64,000 bases of DNA. It comes from Eucommia ulmoides (lineage: Eukaryota; Streptophyta; Magnoliopsida; Garryales; Eucommiaceae). Location: positions 8,962,818 to 9,026,817 of the forward strand of contig CM028335.1 of the NCBI GenBank assembly GCA_016647705.1. The letters are read 5' to 3'. Of this stretch, positions 34,055 to 47,312 are shown piece after piece. The position numbers and the translations under genes are program-made. Numbering within the stretch: position 1 is the stretch's first letter; each line of letters opens with the position of its first letter. The notes below the pieces were generated by a model that saw only the letters and a list, made by a program, of their open reading frames with translations, ran no database searches and had not been told where the DNA came from.

Positions 34055-34385
34055 TACTCACTTTACACTCGGGAGAGGTAGTGTTTGAGATTACGAACCG
34101 AGATTGTCGAAGAGCTCGAATACTGTTAACCTAAATTAGACAAAAACGAACACGTTGAATTAAATGAAATTAATCCCTAGGCAATCTTCTCTCTTAAACG
34201 TCTCATATTAGTATTAGTATAATTAGTATTTTAAATTAGCATTAGTATAATTATTATAAATGCCATTTTTATCGCCTAGATAAAGTCGAGTTATGACAAT
34301 CGCGGTACTTAGCAACAAGTTCTAATCCAATCCCTATGGATACAACAACCCCTACTCCTTCCTTTCTATACTAAAACTTGACCCG
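34055..34385 (+). repeat. Gyp-3 middle LTR, second part
   Basis: Continues exactly where 23054 stops (TACTCACTTTACACTCGGGA) and ends inside the LTR at ACTTGACCCG, 3' end missing; untranslated tail follows at once. Confidence 0.88.
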
Positions 34386-35693
34386 GTTGTTGTGTGCTAA
34401 GTTTTGCATTTATCTGGGCCATTACCCGATGATGATATTATCCCCTAAGTTGTTTTTCGAGGTCAAGGGTAACGCCCATTCATGTGTGTTCTGTGTGCTT
34501 GGTATGTCATTTTGATAAACGTTATTGTGGATCCCAATTTGCACGAGGACGTAGACTCAATGTATAGTTATTCAATTGATTTGAGATCAATTATTCATTA
34601 CCCAAATTCATGACAATTTAAGGGACTCTAAAACCTGATTGGGGAAAACTTGAGGCGAAATCCTAGGCGAGGTAGTTCAGGAGATATGATTTAGGCATTC
34701 ATTTGATCGCTTGAGCCTTTGAAGCTTACTATGCAATATATTTTATCGCTTGTTACCATGTCGAAGCCAAGAGGTCATTTCAATTCTGAACATGTAACAA
34801 ATACCCTGGCCAATAAAACTTTTTCCAAACCTAAGTCGCTAAACCGAAGGCACAATTTGAGTGAAATCAAGTTTGCATTTGTTTATGCTACTTGAAGTGA
34901 ATGATTGGGTTTTGGGCAAACTTTTCATTGGTTCGGTATTCGAGTACTCATTTCTTATTTTTCTTTCATTTTTTCCACACTCGTGAAATTGTAAAATCGA
35001 ATAATTTTGAGGGTGTGGTTGTTGATTGTTAAAAAAAAAAAAAACATATGTAAATATAGTTCTATTTTCTTTTCTTTTGACACGTGGGTATGGAGTTCTT
35101 AAATGTATGTTCAGGGTTGTTTTGAATTTATCTATGGGGATTCGAGTGTAATTATGTGTCAAGCGTTGTGCCTTGGGTATCTTTGCGTTAATCACATTAA
35201 CCTATTTTATATTCCCGATAAACCCTTGGCTATTTTTCAAAAACCGAACCAATTCTATTGATCATTTTTTAATTTTCAAGCCTACATTAGTAGAGAGTGG
35301 AGTTCAGTCAGGCATATGGATATTCTAATCCTTTATGGTATAAGTTGTTAGCTTCGTTGGTGGATAATCTAATCTGGTCTTGGAATAGTTATATAATTGA
35401 GTTTTCGCACGCACGCTTGAGCAGGATCTAGAATGATGTTTACCATTATTGAATGTTGAAATTATAGAACATCACATGGTACTTTTTACTCCTGAACTCG
35501 ATATGAATGGGGGCCATTGAGGGAAAACATTTTGGTCGGTATAGTTGAATTTCAAAACTCGCATGTTGTTATGTTTAGATTGTTTGTGTTTTTATTTGTT
35601 TTTAGTGTTTGTGTTAGTTAATTGATTGTGTTTGTTTATTTTAGTGTGAATGTTCTGCTCAAAGACTAGCAAAATTCTAAATTTGGGGGTATT
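34386..35693 (+). other. Gyp-3 untranslated tail and polypurine tract
   Basis: About 1.3 kb, non-coding, aligned with the Gyp-2 tail 14484-15765 on the other strand. It ends AAATTTGGGGGTATT directly before the LTR start. The conserved but non-coding character suggests it holds packaging or other cis signals, which is inference. Confidence 0.8.
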
Positions 35694-37062
35694 TGATTGG
35701 TGGAATTTATTTATTTATTCTCAATTCGATTTTGGTAGTTTTTGAGTATTATTATAGTGTTTTAATATGTTTTAATGTATTTTTATTTGTTTTCTTATAA
35801 ATTAGGTATTTGGGACAAAAAGGGATGAAAACAGTTCCTAATCGAGTAAATCGGTAGAACGTCGGTAGAGGAACGGTAGAAAAAGAGCAAAGAAGGCAAG
35901 TTTAGGACTGCAGGCCCACCGCTGCCGCGGTAAAACCACCATTGCAATGATCAATAAAACAAAAATCTTTTGCCCTTCCATCGTTGCAGCGGTCATCCAG
36001 CAGAATGCCTACTGACTTCTCGTCGCTGCAGGGGTGATTCCCACCGATACAGTGGTCCGACCCCAGATATTTGAGATATTTTGGGATATTTTGTTGATAT
36101 TTTTTATCCCATTTATATCTTCTTCTCTCCCACACCTACAAGAACCTTTTTGTGACCTCCTTGAGAGCTCCAAGGCCTATCAATCGAGAGAATATCACAA
36201 TGCCAAGAAGAGGAAACGATCTCAGAGCGGTTTTAGCGTCTGTTCTTCGGATAACGGCTAGTCTCCTTATTTCTCTCTTTACTTATTAGTTTTGATTGGT
36301 GGTTTTATTTATGTTTAGCTTGTGTATTGTTGAATATAGGGCTATAGACATGTGTAGCTAAACATATATTGTCTAGGGAGCGAGTTGTTTATGAAAACGT
36401 TTTTGTTTGATCTTTGTTTCATTATCAAAAAAAATTTCAACCATATTCGATTGTGTTTACCATTTTATTACAATCAATATATGCTTGTTATGGTATTATG
36501 GTTAGTTTGAGAATACGAGATTTGACACGCGGGAGAGGTAACCCCAAATTCGGACTAGGGTTTAAACACAACGTGACGATCTAGTGACTCGGGAGAGTAT
36601 TAGAAAGTATGAAATACATGAGATTGGGGCGAGACTCATGTGACCAAGTGTCGAATAGACGCTAGATGGTGACATCGGCGTTGACGCGAAGTCATATATT
36701 CATTTACTTTACACTTGGGAAAGATAGTGACTGAGATTTTGATACCTAGATTGTCGGATAGTTTGAATGTTGTTAATGTAAACTAGATTGAATTGAACAC
36801 GTTTAAGTGAATAAAGTTAATCCCTAGGCAATATAATCCCTTAAACATCATATTAGTATTATAGTAATTAATTTAGTTTAGCATATTTTATAAACAAAAA
36901 CTATATTTGTGTCGCCTAGATAACATTAGGTTATGACAATCGTGGTACTTAGCGACGATCTAATCCAATCCCTGTAGATACGACAACCCCTACTCTTCCC
37001 ACTCTACTAAAACTTGACCCACACACTTGCGGTGAAAGTAGCGATGTAATATTCTGTTACCA
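35694..37062 (+). repeat. Gyp-3 3' LTR
   Basis: TGATTGGTGG...CTGTTACCA, 1369 bases, followed by the ACAAC target duplication. Confidence 0.92.
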
Positions 37063-38886
37063 ACAACATTCCTAATGTTTGTTTCCCCCTCAAACTCAAC
37101 ACCCTTAAGGAATCTCGTATTTCCCATTTCAAAGAAGGATTTTGATGTTAGATCGTAAAACTTGTAGCCCTGAGAGCATTTAGCGTGACCAACAAAATAG
37201 AAGCTAACCGTCCTTGAGTCCAATTTTCTTTCATGTGACCTATAAGGTCGTGCCTCAATTGGACAACCCCAAATGTGCAAATTCCTAATGCTAGGCTTCT
37301 TTCTTGTCCAAAGCTTATAGGGGCTTTTGGAAACTGCTTTGCAAGGTGCCCTGTTAATGATATATATTGTTGTCTTTAAATCTTCTCCCCAAAGTGACTT
37401 TGATAGGGAGGAATGGCTAATCGTACTCCTTACCATATCCTTAAGATTCTGGTTTTGTCAATCTGCAACACCATTCAGGTTGAGTTTTCCCGGCATGGTG
37501 TATTCTGGAACAATTTCACACTCATTGAGAAAAATTATGAAGGGTCCTAGACGTTATTATCCTGATCTATCATTTCTCCCGCAGTATTCGCCACCACAGT
37601 TTGATTTGACAGTTTTTTTCCTTAATTTTCTTTCCAAGTTGAAATTCAACTTTAGTTTTGATAAATTTGAAAATGTACAAGGATTGAGACTTCTTATGAA
37701 TCAAATATAGGTATCCATAACGTGAGTAGTCGTCTATGAACTTAATGAAAAATTGTTGTCCATTCTATGAAGCCATAGGGAATGAACCCCACAGATATCC
37801 GTATGTATTAGTTCTAAGATATCTGTAGCTCTCTAGGCACCTAATTTTCTTTCTTTTGTTCATTTCTTCTTAATATACTCAATAGAGACTTGAAAATATG
37901 TTAAATCTAGGGGTTCAAGAATTCAAACAGACACAAGCCTCTGAATTCTCTATTTGGAGATATAACCTAAGCGCTTGTGCCATAAGGTGGCGGAATTCTC
38001 ATTTAATTTTTGCTTTGTACCATGTGAACTTATTTACAGTATTTTTGTATAGGAACTAATGTCAAGAATATATAGATTATCAACAAAAGAATTGAACCAA
38101 TAAAATTTGAACTTTGGTAGAGACTAACTTTATTATTTCCAAAAGAACAAGTAAAACCTGATTTGTCCAAACTAGAAATAGAAATTAAATTCTGTCTAAA
38201 AGATAGTGCAACAAATGTCTCATACAAATTCAAATAAAATTTCATTTTCAACCGTAATCTAAAAGTCCCTATAGCTTCCACCGTAACTTTATTGTCATCA
38301 CCCACAAAGATGAATCTTTCAGCATCACTTGTCGATCAGCTCCACAGGTAACCCTGCATTATCATACTTATATGAGTAGTAGCACTAGAATCAACCCACC
38401 AAATATCCATAGGTACAGAAGTTAAATTAACTTTAGAACAAACCAAAGTTAGAAACATACCATTCTTTGCACGCTAGGTGGCATACTTGGAACAATCCTT
38501 CTTCTTGTGTCTCGTCTTCTTGCATAAGTAGCAAGTAAAGTAATCATCCTTGTTCTTTTGTTTCTTCTACTGAGAAGATCTTTCTGCAGCAACCTCCGCT
38601 TTCTTCTTTTTCTTGCTTTAAGAGATCGAGGTCAAGTGAGCACTTTCACTCTTATCTCACGGTTGTCTCTTTTCTTCTTACATAGTAAGATAAACTCATT
38701 GAGGGACCATTTGTCATTTTGAATATTATAACTCACTTTGAATTGCTCAAAGTGTACAGGAAGAGAGATCAAAATCAAGTGCATGAGAAAATCATCAGAC
38801 AACTCTAACTTTAGTGCCTTTACTTTTGATGCAAGATTAGACATCTCTATGATATACTCCTTTATGTTCCCTTTACCTTTATAGTT
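37063..38886 (-). pseudogene. Cop-3 gag C-terminus, protease and integrase, broken
   Basis: Minus strand: gag with MSNLASKVKALKLELSDDF and LISLPVHFEQFKVSYN, zinc knuckle CYLCKKTRHKKKDC near 38495-38536, protease with WWVDSSATTHIS, and integrase C-terminus with INRAPCKAVSKSPYKLW, WGCPIEARPY and YFVGHAKCSQGY. The protease motif reads DSS where the family has DSG. The integrase core (37440-37900) is full of stops. The frame runs into the Gyp-3 insertion at 37063, resuming at 20157. Confidence 0.92.
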
Positions 38887-41296
38887 TGTTGACCCAGAGA
38901 TTGATCCAAGAAGAGGGGTGAATTGGATATATAAAAAAAAAATGTGAAATCTTTCTATTAAAATCTCAAATCAAACTTGTTAATTCTTGTGTTTGTGTGT
39001 GCAACGGAATAATCTATTAAATCAAATAATCAAAGTAAAGATTAAAGGATAGAGACAATAAAACCACAAGACACAAGAGATTTATAGTAGTTCAGAAACA
39101 CCTTCTTGCCTAGTCTACTCCTCCGCGCTCCCGACGGAGAGTTCTACTTCACTAATCTTTAATCTTCTTACGGGTGAAGATTAAACCATTTACAATCTTC
39201 TTACGGGTGCAGATCAAACCGTTTACAACCTTTCACGCTTCTTACAGGTGAAGAGCAACCTTTCATAATCTTTTTACGGGTGAAAATCAAACCGTTCCAC
39301 GTGATCTTTTTTCCGGTGAGATTGGTCCGTCATCACCAAAGGCGCCTCCTTTGGTCTTCTTCAACTTCTTCACAAGTTGATATTGCTGTACTGATATTGA
39401 GGATCTTCCTTGCTTGGATGTTGCTATGAAGTACAATCTCTCAATATAACACTCAAAATGGTTTTGTAATTTAACTTACAAAACTGACCTTAGAGCTCTA
39501 AACACTCTCTATAAAGATTACAATACTTTGACTTACCAGTGCTTAGTATTTCTCCCAAATATCACTCAAGAAATAATAGATGAACTTTAAGTACAAGAGT
39601 GATCACACAAAAAGTGTAAGAATAAGAATCAAAATGATATTGCTAAACAATGAAAACTTGAAGATCTTTGGTATATAACCCTTCTAAGCTCTGGTATGTG
39701 ATTCTTTTTTTTATCCAAGCTAATTGGCCTTCATTTATATAACCAAAGATGGTATAATATCATCCAAGAATGAAGCTTAAAAGTCCTCATAACCGTTTTC
39801 ACTTGTCCCTTAGATCATTATGGCAAAAAGGCTCCTTGGCACTAAGTTTTCTTATCAAATTTCAAAATTTACTGCAACTTTTTTCTGAGAAAATCGATCA
39901 TATCTTCCAAATATTTCAAGTAGGACCCATATTAATTTATTATGGTTTTAAATCTATTTGAATAATATTTTCAACCATAAGTGGTGCATCTGATTTGGAC
40001 AAGATTTGAGAGAGATATAGTATTTTGAATAGACAAAGGTTTAACTCATATTTTTTACTAGCAGCTATTAGTTGTTTGCATTAATGAGAAGGTTGATAGG
40101 ATATTTCAGTTTCAAAATGTAAATATCAAGTACAAATATAAAGAGTAATGAATTAGCTTTCAAATGTTTCAAGAATCAACTCATTTGGACATAAAATGAG
40201 TGAGATGTGGTCAATTGAATGAACAAAAGTCTATGCTGCGTTTTTCAAACCAGATGTGTATAATTTGGATAAATCATGGTTTATTTCCGACTTTCAAGAC
40301 AAATATTAATGGAAAAATATCAGGTAATCAATGTGAAAGCTTGTTGATTTCAATCCATGAGAAATACAAGTTGTTAGACATGCATTTATGGCAAAATGCA
40401 GTAGTCAAAATTTTCAGCTTAATATTTAATGCAAATTATAAAGCAAAATTTGAATATTTCATACATGTATGTATAATGTATATACAATTTTCGTTTATGA
40501 CATTTCAATATAATATATATGAAGTATATTATACATGTATATCATCACATAGATAATTTGCATAAGATATAATATGATCAAATATATGGTATAGTAGATT
40601 TCATGCAAAAATATAGTTTTTCAAGCCATATTGTAAAAATGTCATTTAAATACCAATCTAATGTCATGAACTTAATTCAATCATGTATATAATATTTAAT
40701 CATATTAATCAAGTTTGAAATAATATTAAACAAGTAATGATTGGAGATCACAAATATATGCATATATTGGTCAAATTATTAAGATAAGCATATTGAGTAT
40801 ATTGAAAATATGTTTTCTCACTTTAAGCATATTGTATCAATATGTGAATTTTACAATTAATCATGTGTTGAATAATCCACTTACATGTGTCAAGATATAA
40901 TCAAATAATGATCATATTCATATCATAATATTATAAATGTATGCACTCTCAGTATGTGTGTGTGCACATTCTAATGAGTCAAGGTATATAATCTCTTCAA
41001 GAGTAACATTCTTTAAACTTAACTTTATAAACTTAATATTACATAAGTCTCGTAATCTTTATATCAAGATTATACCTACATTTCACACTTAAAATTCATA
41101 GAGCTTAACACACGCAATGAATAATTGAATCTTAATACCTACACTTAAGATATCACTTTAGCTAGTTTACTCAAGGTATGATTCAATTAAAACACATTGA
41201 ACATATAATTTGTGTCTAATGTGATATCATCATATCACTAATATTGACATCATCAAATCACATATTGTGACATCATCATATAAACTTATATCAACA
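38887..41296 (-). repeat. Cop-5 3' LTR
   Basis: Plus strand TGTTGACCCAGAG...ATATCAACA, 2410 bases. It keeps the promoter region that the 5' LTR has lost. It holds repeated CTTCTTACGGGTGAAGA words (39160-39300), several near-copies in tandem. Confidence 0.92.
39733..39742 (-). promoter_or_regulatory. TATA box in the Cop-5 3' LTR
   Basis: Minus strand TATATAAATG. It lies within the 440-base segment (39349-39788) that is absent from the 5' LTR. Confidence 0.6.
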
Positions 41297-42907
41297 ATCT
41301 CCCCCATTTTTTATAATGCCAACATTTTGATGGATTGTTACACAAAGTATATGAATAAGTTCCCCCTAAATATATGCACTATATAGAAAATATCAATTTA
41401 AGCATATATTGCATATTCAATCCATATATCTCTCCTCCTTTGACATCATCAAAAAGATTATAAGTATATAAGCATGATGGGATGTAGAGATAGGATTGGG
41501 AACGAAACAAAAACATCAATTATTAGTAAGAATATTCCAATTTTTTATATATCAATTAAGCATATCAATTGGTGTTACTTTCATATTCAATAAAATATTA
41601 ATCAATTTCAATAAGATTAGAGAATTTTCACATGTAATGCTTATCGAATTTGGATTAAGCTCTCCCTTAATATAGTACACTATAATTTAATCTTTGTAGA
41701 AAATCTCAGGCAATAATTCACATATTTATACCAATGAGATTTTTTACTACATCGATTTACTCCTTCAATAAATAATCATTGAAGCAGGAAAATGCAGTGA
41801 ACGTGGTGCTACTATTTTTTTACTATAAAATTGTTGAAATTAATGGCGATTAAAGAAATAAATATCATTTTTAGATTCAATACAACTTTCAACAAAAGAA
41901 CATGAATGATTAAGATATAACACATAAGCACATGCATTCAAGTTATAATAAACTCCCCTTAACAAGATACAATTTTTTTTTTTAACATATTAAAGCTAAT
42001 TAAATGTTTCGATTTGAATTTATAAATATTTAAGAATAATGAGGGTTATAAGTGCAAATAAAAAATATACCAATTTAAGCATCAAACAATTAGCATGCAC
42101 CAATTTTGTACTAAAATCAAACATCTCATCAATTATAGTCACAGTACTAATTGGATACCTATTGATACATATTATTCTTAAATAAATCATGTGTGTCCAG
42201 TAATAATCAATAAATGAATTCCACATAATATATCATAGTCTAAGTATATAGAAATTATATCATTTAAGCACGATGGACTAAATCACAAAAACATGTGTTC
42301 TCAAAAATATCGTAAAGACTTTAAGTATAGGAGAACATCCTGAATTAAAAAGGCAAAATTCGATTGCATAATTTATCAACTCATGATATAACACATATAA
42401 CACAATATTAGAGCGAGGTTCAGATGGGTTTATGAATATGATGATGTTGTCATTAACAACTTTATTCATACAATATAATCTATCTATCGTCATATGAATA
42501 ATCATAAATTCAATAGATACTTCAACTCATATGATACCAATTGATCATAGTTATCAAAATATGAGTTAATCACATAAGTTTTATGCATATCATCTTATCA
42601 TGTCGTAACATTAAGAATAAACATAAATAATGATACCAATGGCAAGATGAACTAAATGTGATTAGTCAAACAAAGTGTTGAAGTAATATAGGTTTTCATG
42701 TGAGGTATACATATTTCACAATAAAAACTTTCATATAAATTTTATAAGTCCTTTCGAATAAATTAATTTATGAATATTAAGACTTATAAAATAACTACAT
42801 ATTATATATTGATGAATTTAAAAATTCATTTTCAATAACCACATGTGACAACAGGATTTTAAGCATATTAAATAAACAATTTGCTATTTTTAGTAAATAG
42901 CCAATCA
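41297..42907 (-). other. Cop-5 polypurine tract and AT-rich interior
   Basis: Minus strand ATAAAAAATGGGGGAGAT (41297-41314) lies directly against the 3' LTR. The rest is strongly AT-rich, with no recognisable coding sequence, up to the Helitron insertion between A42907 and T47738. Confidence 0.75.
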
Positions 42908-43099
42908 TCTATATAATAAATCAGCTCATTTACATCCAGGGCCGTTGGATGTCTCTGGATATTCGTAGCCGTTGGATGTCTCTGGATATATACAACATCT
43001 ATATACAACATATCTATATAATATATCTATCTATAATAATATACAACATTCAACACTTACCATCAACCTTACTTTTTAACACTTACCATCATCAACAGT

Positions 43100-43655
43100 G
43101 TCCTTGCTTGCCTTGCATTTACTTTATGGACTCTGAGAGTCTTCTTCTCCACCGAATTCGTCGCCCCCAACCCTCTTCATCTCTCTCTCTCTCTCCCACC
43201 TCCGACGTCACCGTTGAAATATTGGATGTTTGATTTAGGGTTGCCTCTTTCTCATCAAAACCACAGCTACTAGAGAAATTAGCGTTCGTCTCTCTCTCTT
43301 CCTCCCTCGCGCTCCCTCTCCACTTTTGACAATCGCCATCACCGTCGCCTTCATCTCTTTTGTTACTCAGTCTCTCGAGATCCACTCCCTTTCAGCCTTC
43401 TCTGCCATCCCCTCACCACCGCCACTGCCACCTCCACTCCATTTCGCCATAATGTCATCGCCTCGCCATCCACGCCGTCATCCTTTACTCGCAACGGCCG
43501 CGGATTCTTCTTCCTCCCTCGCGACGACTTCTCCCTTCCTCCAGAAGATGAAGGTCTCTTAGCTCTCGGCTGAATCTAATGTCACAACTCCGCTGATAGT
43601 CGACTTCTCCAATCTCTCACGGTCCTCGCTCCCGATGTCGCAGATTCCCTGGTAA
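43100..43655 (+). pseudogene. Hel-1 captured leader/first-exon-like segment, unidentified
   Basis: A pyrimidine-rich, GC-richer stretch typical of a plant 5' leader and first exon. It has CTCTCTCTC runs, several ATGs with short Ser/Pro-rich frames (for example 43326 and 43452), and a good donor CTGGTAAGCC at 43650. No domain is recognised and no single frame spans it. Confidence 0.45.
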
Positions 43656-43939
43656 GCCTTTTTTTCTCTCTCTCAACCACCACAATTCACAGCTCTTGAT
43701 TCGATTTTGCAGCAATTCAAACTAAAAATCGTTGTTTTGAAATTCATTGGTCTGAATTTGATTTTTTTAAGGGTTTCTAAAATTAGGGTCTTTTTCTCTC
43801 TTGATTTTGGGTTTCGAAACCCTTAAAATTGAAGCTCTTTCTCTGTTTTCCCCTTCTATCCCTTGACTGAAATTTCTTTTAATTTCTCTTTGATTTTTTC
43901 GATTTCAAATCTGAAACGGGTTTACACAGTGTGAAGGCC

Positions 43940-44150
43940 GATTATCTCACAATCAACATGGTTATTTTTCATTTGATTAACGTCTCTCTCTTTCTTTCTC
44001 AATCGCCTCACAGTTCATTTGATTATCTCACAATCAACATGGTTATTTTGCATTTGATTAACGTCTCTCTCTTTCTTTCTCAATTGCCTCACAGTTCATT
44101 TGATTATCTCACAATCAACATGGTTATTTTGCATTTTGAACTTATAAAAA
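43940..44150 (+). repeat. 81-bp tandem repeat in Hel-1
   Basis: The block beginning GATTATCTCACAATCAACAT recurs at 43940, 44021 and 44102, an exact 81-base spacing, about 2.6 copies. 81 is divisible by three, so an open frame (43931-44164) repeats a 27-residue unit; I regard that frame as incidental. Confidence 0.93.
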
Positions 44151-45123
44151 ATGTGTATTCCTAAGCCTGAGTTTGTTTGTTTTGAACTGTTTAGGTTTTA
44201 CGAATGAGATCCTTTATGAGATGACGCTGGGCCTTATGGAGAAGCTCGTTGTGGAGGCTTTGAGGTTGCTATAGTAAGTGAGTTCTGGTGCACAATTCTC
44301 CTATATGTGCTTCAATTTAGAGTGGGAGATTCATTTGAATTTGTTGTTCTGTTGGAATTGTGGAATAGTGGTATGATTGGTTTAGTGTTGGTGTTGTTAG
44401 ATAATCTCCATGTTAAATGCAATGCTTTTTAGGTTTCTCTTACTTTTTGCAGTTCAAACTTCTCTTTGCTAAAGTGTTTTTACTTGAATTTTTCCATACA
44501 AAGACCTGAATCTCTTTCTCTCCCTTAAATCTCCCTTAGACCTAAATCATTATCTCTTTCTCAGATTTCTTGCTGTCAAGAATTTCACATAAATGCAATA
44601 CTTTTTATGTTTGCTGTTGATTTCGACCCATGTTTCAAATTGTTACCTTCTTAGTGTTTTAATCTAAAAAAGATTTTCAAGCTGAATATGGTTGAAATTA
44701 GACACCTTTTAACTATTACATAAATGCAATGCTTTTTATGTTTGCAAACTCCAAGGTTTTAATCACCAATTTTGTTTGGGATTCTAGCATGTAAACTTCA
44801 TCGACCTGATTCTTTTTTTACCCATTCTTCTACATTCCTGAATAAAACTCAATTTTCATGCACTTGGCATAATAGAAAAGAGAGAAAAATGTACTAACTG
44901 AAATTTATAAAAATTTGAAAAAAAAAAATGTTCATAATCTTGATTTCAAATAATGTTGATTTGATCCATCTCTCGCCATTTTGAATCTACTTTCATTATT
45001 TTGATTGTGTTTATGAATCGATTAAATTTAGTTTTGTTTTTCCTTTGATTTTGTTTGATTAGTGTTTTTGGTGTAGGAATTTTATTGCATTTGCTTACAA
45101 TATGATTTGAATATGATTTGCAG

Positions 45124-45270
45124 GGCATCCATGGATATCGGAGGCCAATCGTGAGAAGATTTGCAGCTCGATGGACTGCTAAAAGCTCACACTCGAGACT
45201 TGTACTCACGCCCACCGTTGTGATTTTGCACAATGTTCAATGAGGTTGATGCTTAAATCCTTGAATATTG
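45124..45270 (+). pseudogene. Hel-1 captured exon piece of an NPH3/RPT2-like gene
   Basis: After an acceptor TTTGCAG, the frame reads HPWISEANREKICSSMDC, a stop, then KLTLETCTHA. This matches the conserved core of the NPH3 domain of BTB/NPH3 phototropin-signalling adaptors (family pattern HPWL-SE-ERE-L-MDC-KLS-EAC-HA). A small shift then loses the expected AQNERLPLR motif, of which ...CAATGTTCAATGAGG... is a decayed form. The family acts as CUL3 substrate adaptors in blue-light responses; this is only a fragment with a stop and encodes nothing functional. Confidence 0.7.
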
Positions 45271-45279
45271 TGTATTCAG

Positions 45280-45322
<43 letters not shown>
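45280..45322 (+). repeat. Poly-A run (43 A)
   Basis: 43 uninterrupted A, then A-rich sequence with a few G, immediately downstream of the NPH3 fragment. Confidence 0.97.
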
Positions 45323-45324
<2 letters not shown>

Positions 45325-47091
45325 AAGAAAAAAAAAGAAAAAACATATTTGTATTAGTTCTTTAATTTCTGTTTCTGTTCTTAATTGTTTGTTTTTGTTC
45401 CAATTACTGAGAATATACCAAAAACATCCAAAAAACTTTCCTAGAGGATCAAGTTGGAGCTTGGGCTATCTCAAGAGGATCACGTTGGGGTTGTCAATCC
45501 TCAAACACTCGCCCAGTTTCAGCAACAAATGGGGCAAAGCGGTATGAAGACAATAGAGAGAGAGAGAAGCTTCTCTTTCTGCGATGAATCAAATTTGTGA
45601 ATCAACTATTTATTTTTCTTTTTCCTTCGGCCAAAAAAGATACAAAAACATAGTAGAATATCTGTGTTTATGATTCAATAACTATTTTTTATTGTAGTTT
45701 TATGGATATGAAGAGATTGTACTTTTTGTGTTTTGTGTTTTGATTTTATGAGGCTGCTGAGTGAAAATCTGATTGTAAAGAAAAATAATGGAGTTTGTTA
45801 ACATATTATCATTTTTCTCCATATTGTATGTATCAATTTCACACCTCCATGAACCACCAGCCCTCTGTTGATTTCACATCCACCATCTCCGAAATTCTCA
45901 ATTCTCCAGCTTCTGAGTTCTGATTTTTTTGTTGGTTCAAACTGATTTTTTTTTTTTTTTTTTGTGTATTCATTATAATTTATTTTTTTATTTCCAGCTT
46001 CTCTTTCCGCCACATGTGTTTCTATACCTTTTAAGTTTTGTTCTATTCTGCCAGTTTTTTTTAATATAGTTGATTTGTTCTATTCGTTTTTAATTACCCT
46101 ATTCCATTTAAATTTTGTTCATCTTTTTGTCTGTTTGGATTGAAGATGAGACACAATGTAAGATATTATCGATTTCTTTGGGTTCTTTTATTATATAATA
46201 ATGTGGATTTTATTTTCCTCATTACTATTTTCATTTTGCAGTGAAGTGGTATGGAAATTCTATGGTTGGAGATAAAGAGTTCTATGCTTGGAGTATAAGT
46301 TGGATGAGGTAATTGCAACAACACTTGATTTCTATTTATACATAGTGAATTTTGTTTCTTTTTGCTCATTGCTCCTTGGTTTTGGTAGTGTGAAAATTGC
46401 AAAAACTGAATTTGTTTTGTTATAGAAATAATGCATGGGGACCTTCATAATTTTTGTTTTCTTTTGATAATTTTGTTGTTATCAGTTTGTCGATTATCAT
46501 ATATTAATCATCTTCGGAGTTTGAGAGCAATTATAGGTACTCCAATTGTACTTTTAAATTTTTATTTTCACTCTTAATTTGTTTGTTTTGGGTACATTAG
46601 TTTTGATAACGACAGGTTTATCTTCTTTTCTAATCTCTGATATTTTTTAAGCTCTATTTTTTGTTCAGATTCATTGTGTATGTTGGTAACATAGGATGAA
46701 GGTAATATTTGTTAGCAATTTTCTTTTTTTCTTTTTTTCCCCTGTCGAGACCTTGAATTTTTTTTTGTCCACTAAAAGATTGAATTATGGTTTGTTTGTA
46801 TGATTTTTTCGTAGGATTCATTGGGAGTAGGTGTTTGTGTACTGATTTGTCTAAAATTTTGCCTCTAAATGTTATTTTTTATTCTGCTTTGAAGCATTTA
46901 GGAACTCTAAAATTCACAGTGCCTTAACATGTCTATTTGATTGTTTGAATCAAATATACCTAATGAGTTTCCATATATTTTTACTTTTGTTTCATAGTTT
47001 ATGTAAGACTTTGCCATAAAAATACTTTTAAATAACTATATTCTTGATTTTTGTGTTAACCTCTAAACTTGACTTTTGTCACATACAGGGT

Positions 47092-47312
47092 TCTGTTTTT
47101 GAGTCACCTAACATAGGATCAAGAACTCTGCCTGAGATCTCTTTGGCCATCCTTATCCTATCAAGATATCTTCAATTTCTTACCCAAATGAAAATAAGGG
47201 AGTTAATATTAACAAATCTCCATGAGGTTCTTGGGAAATCCAGTACAGATGGGATAACTTCAGATGCTAGCAAGAGTGGAGGCCTCTTTGAAAAATTGAA
47301 GAAGATTCAATT
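47092..47312 (+). pseudogene. Hel-1 captured exon-like fragment, unidentified
   Basis: The clearest open exon in Hel-1: acceptor ACATACAG before GGTTCTG, about 220 bases without a stop, donor TTGGTAAGTA after it. The peptide includes RTLPEISLAILILSRYLQF and NLHEVLGKSSTDG, and ends GGLFEKLKKIQL. It has the composition of a genuine plant exon, but I do not recognise the family. A short continuation after 47498 may be the next exon. Confidence 0.6.

Larger units (their letters stand above)
20158..37062 (+). mobile_element. Gyp-3: pol-less Ty3/gypsy dimer with three LTRs, hosting Cop-4
   Basis: Plus-strand order: 5' LTR (20158-21531), tRNA-Asp PBS, gag-like gene (21670-22424), a middle LTR truncated at both ends (22425-23054 plus 34055-34385, split by Cop-4), untranslated tail, PPT, 3' LTR (35694-37062). 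The outer ends are flanked by the direct repeat ACAAC (20153-20157 and 37063-37067), and the interrupted Cop-3 gene resumes on both sides. Same family as Gyp-2, opposite orientation. No pol is present. Confidence 0.92.

Noticed and set aside
34839-35195. 118-codon minus-strand frame in the Gyp-3 tail
   Set aside because: The same region in Gyp-2 is not open, and the segment is a conserved non-coding tail.
43931-44164. Repetitive 77-codon frame in Hel-1
   Set aside because: Its residue repeat simply mirrors the 81-base DNA tandem repeat; no domain.
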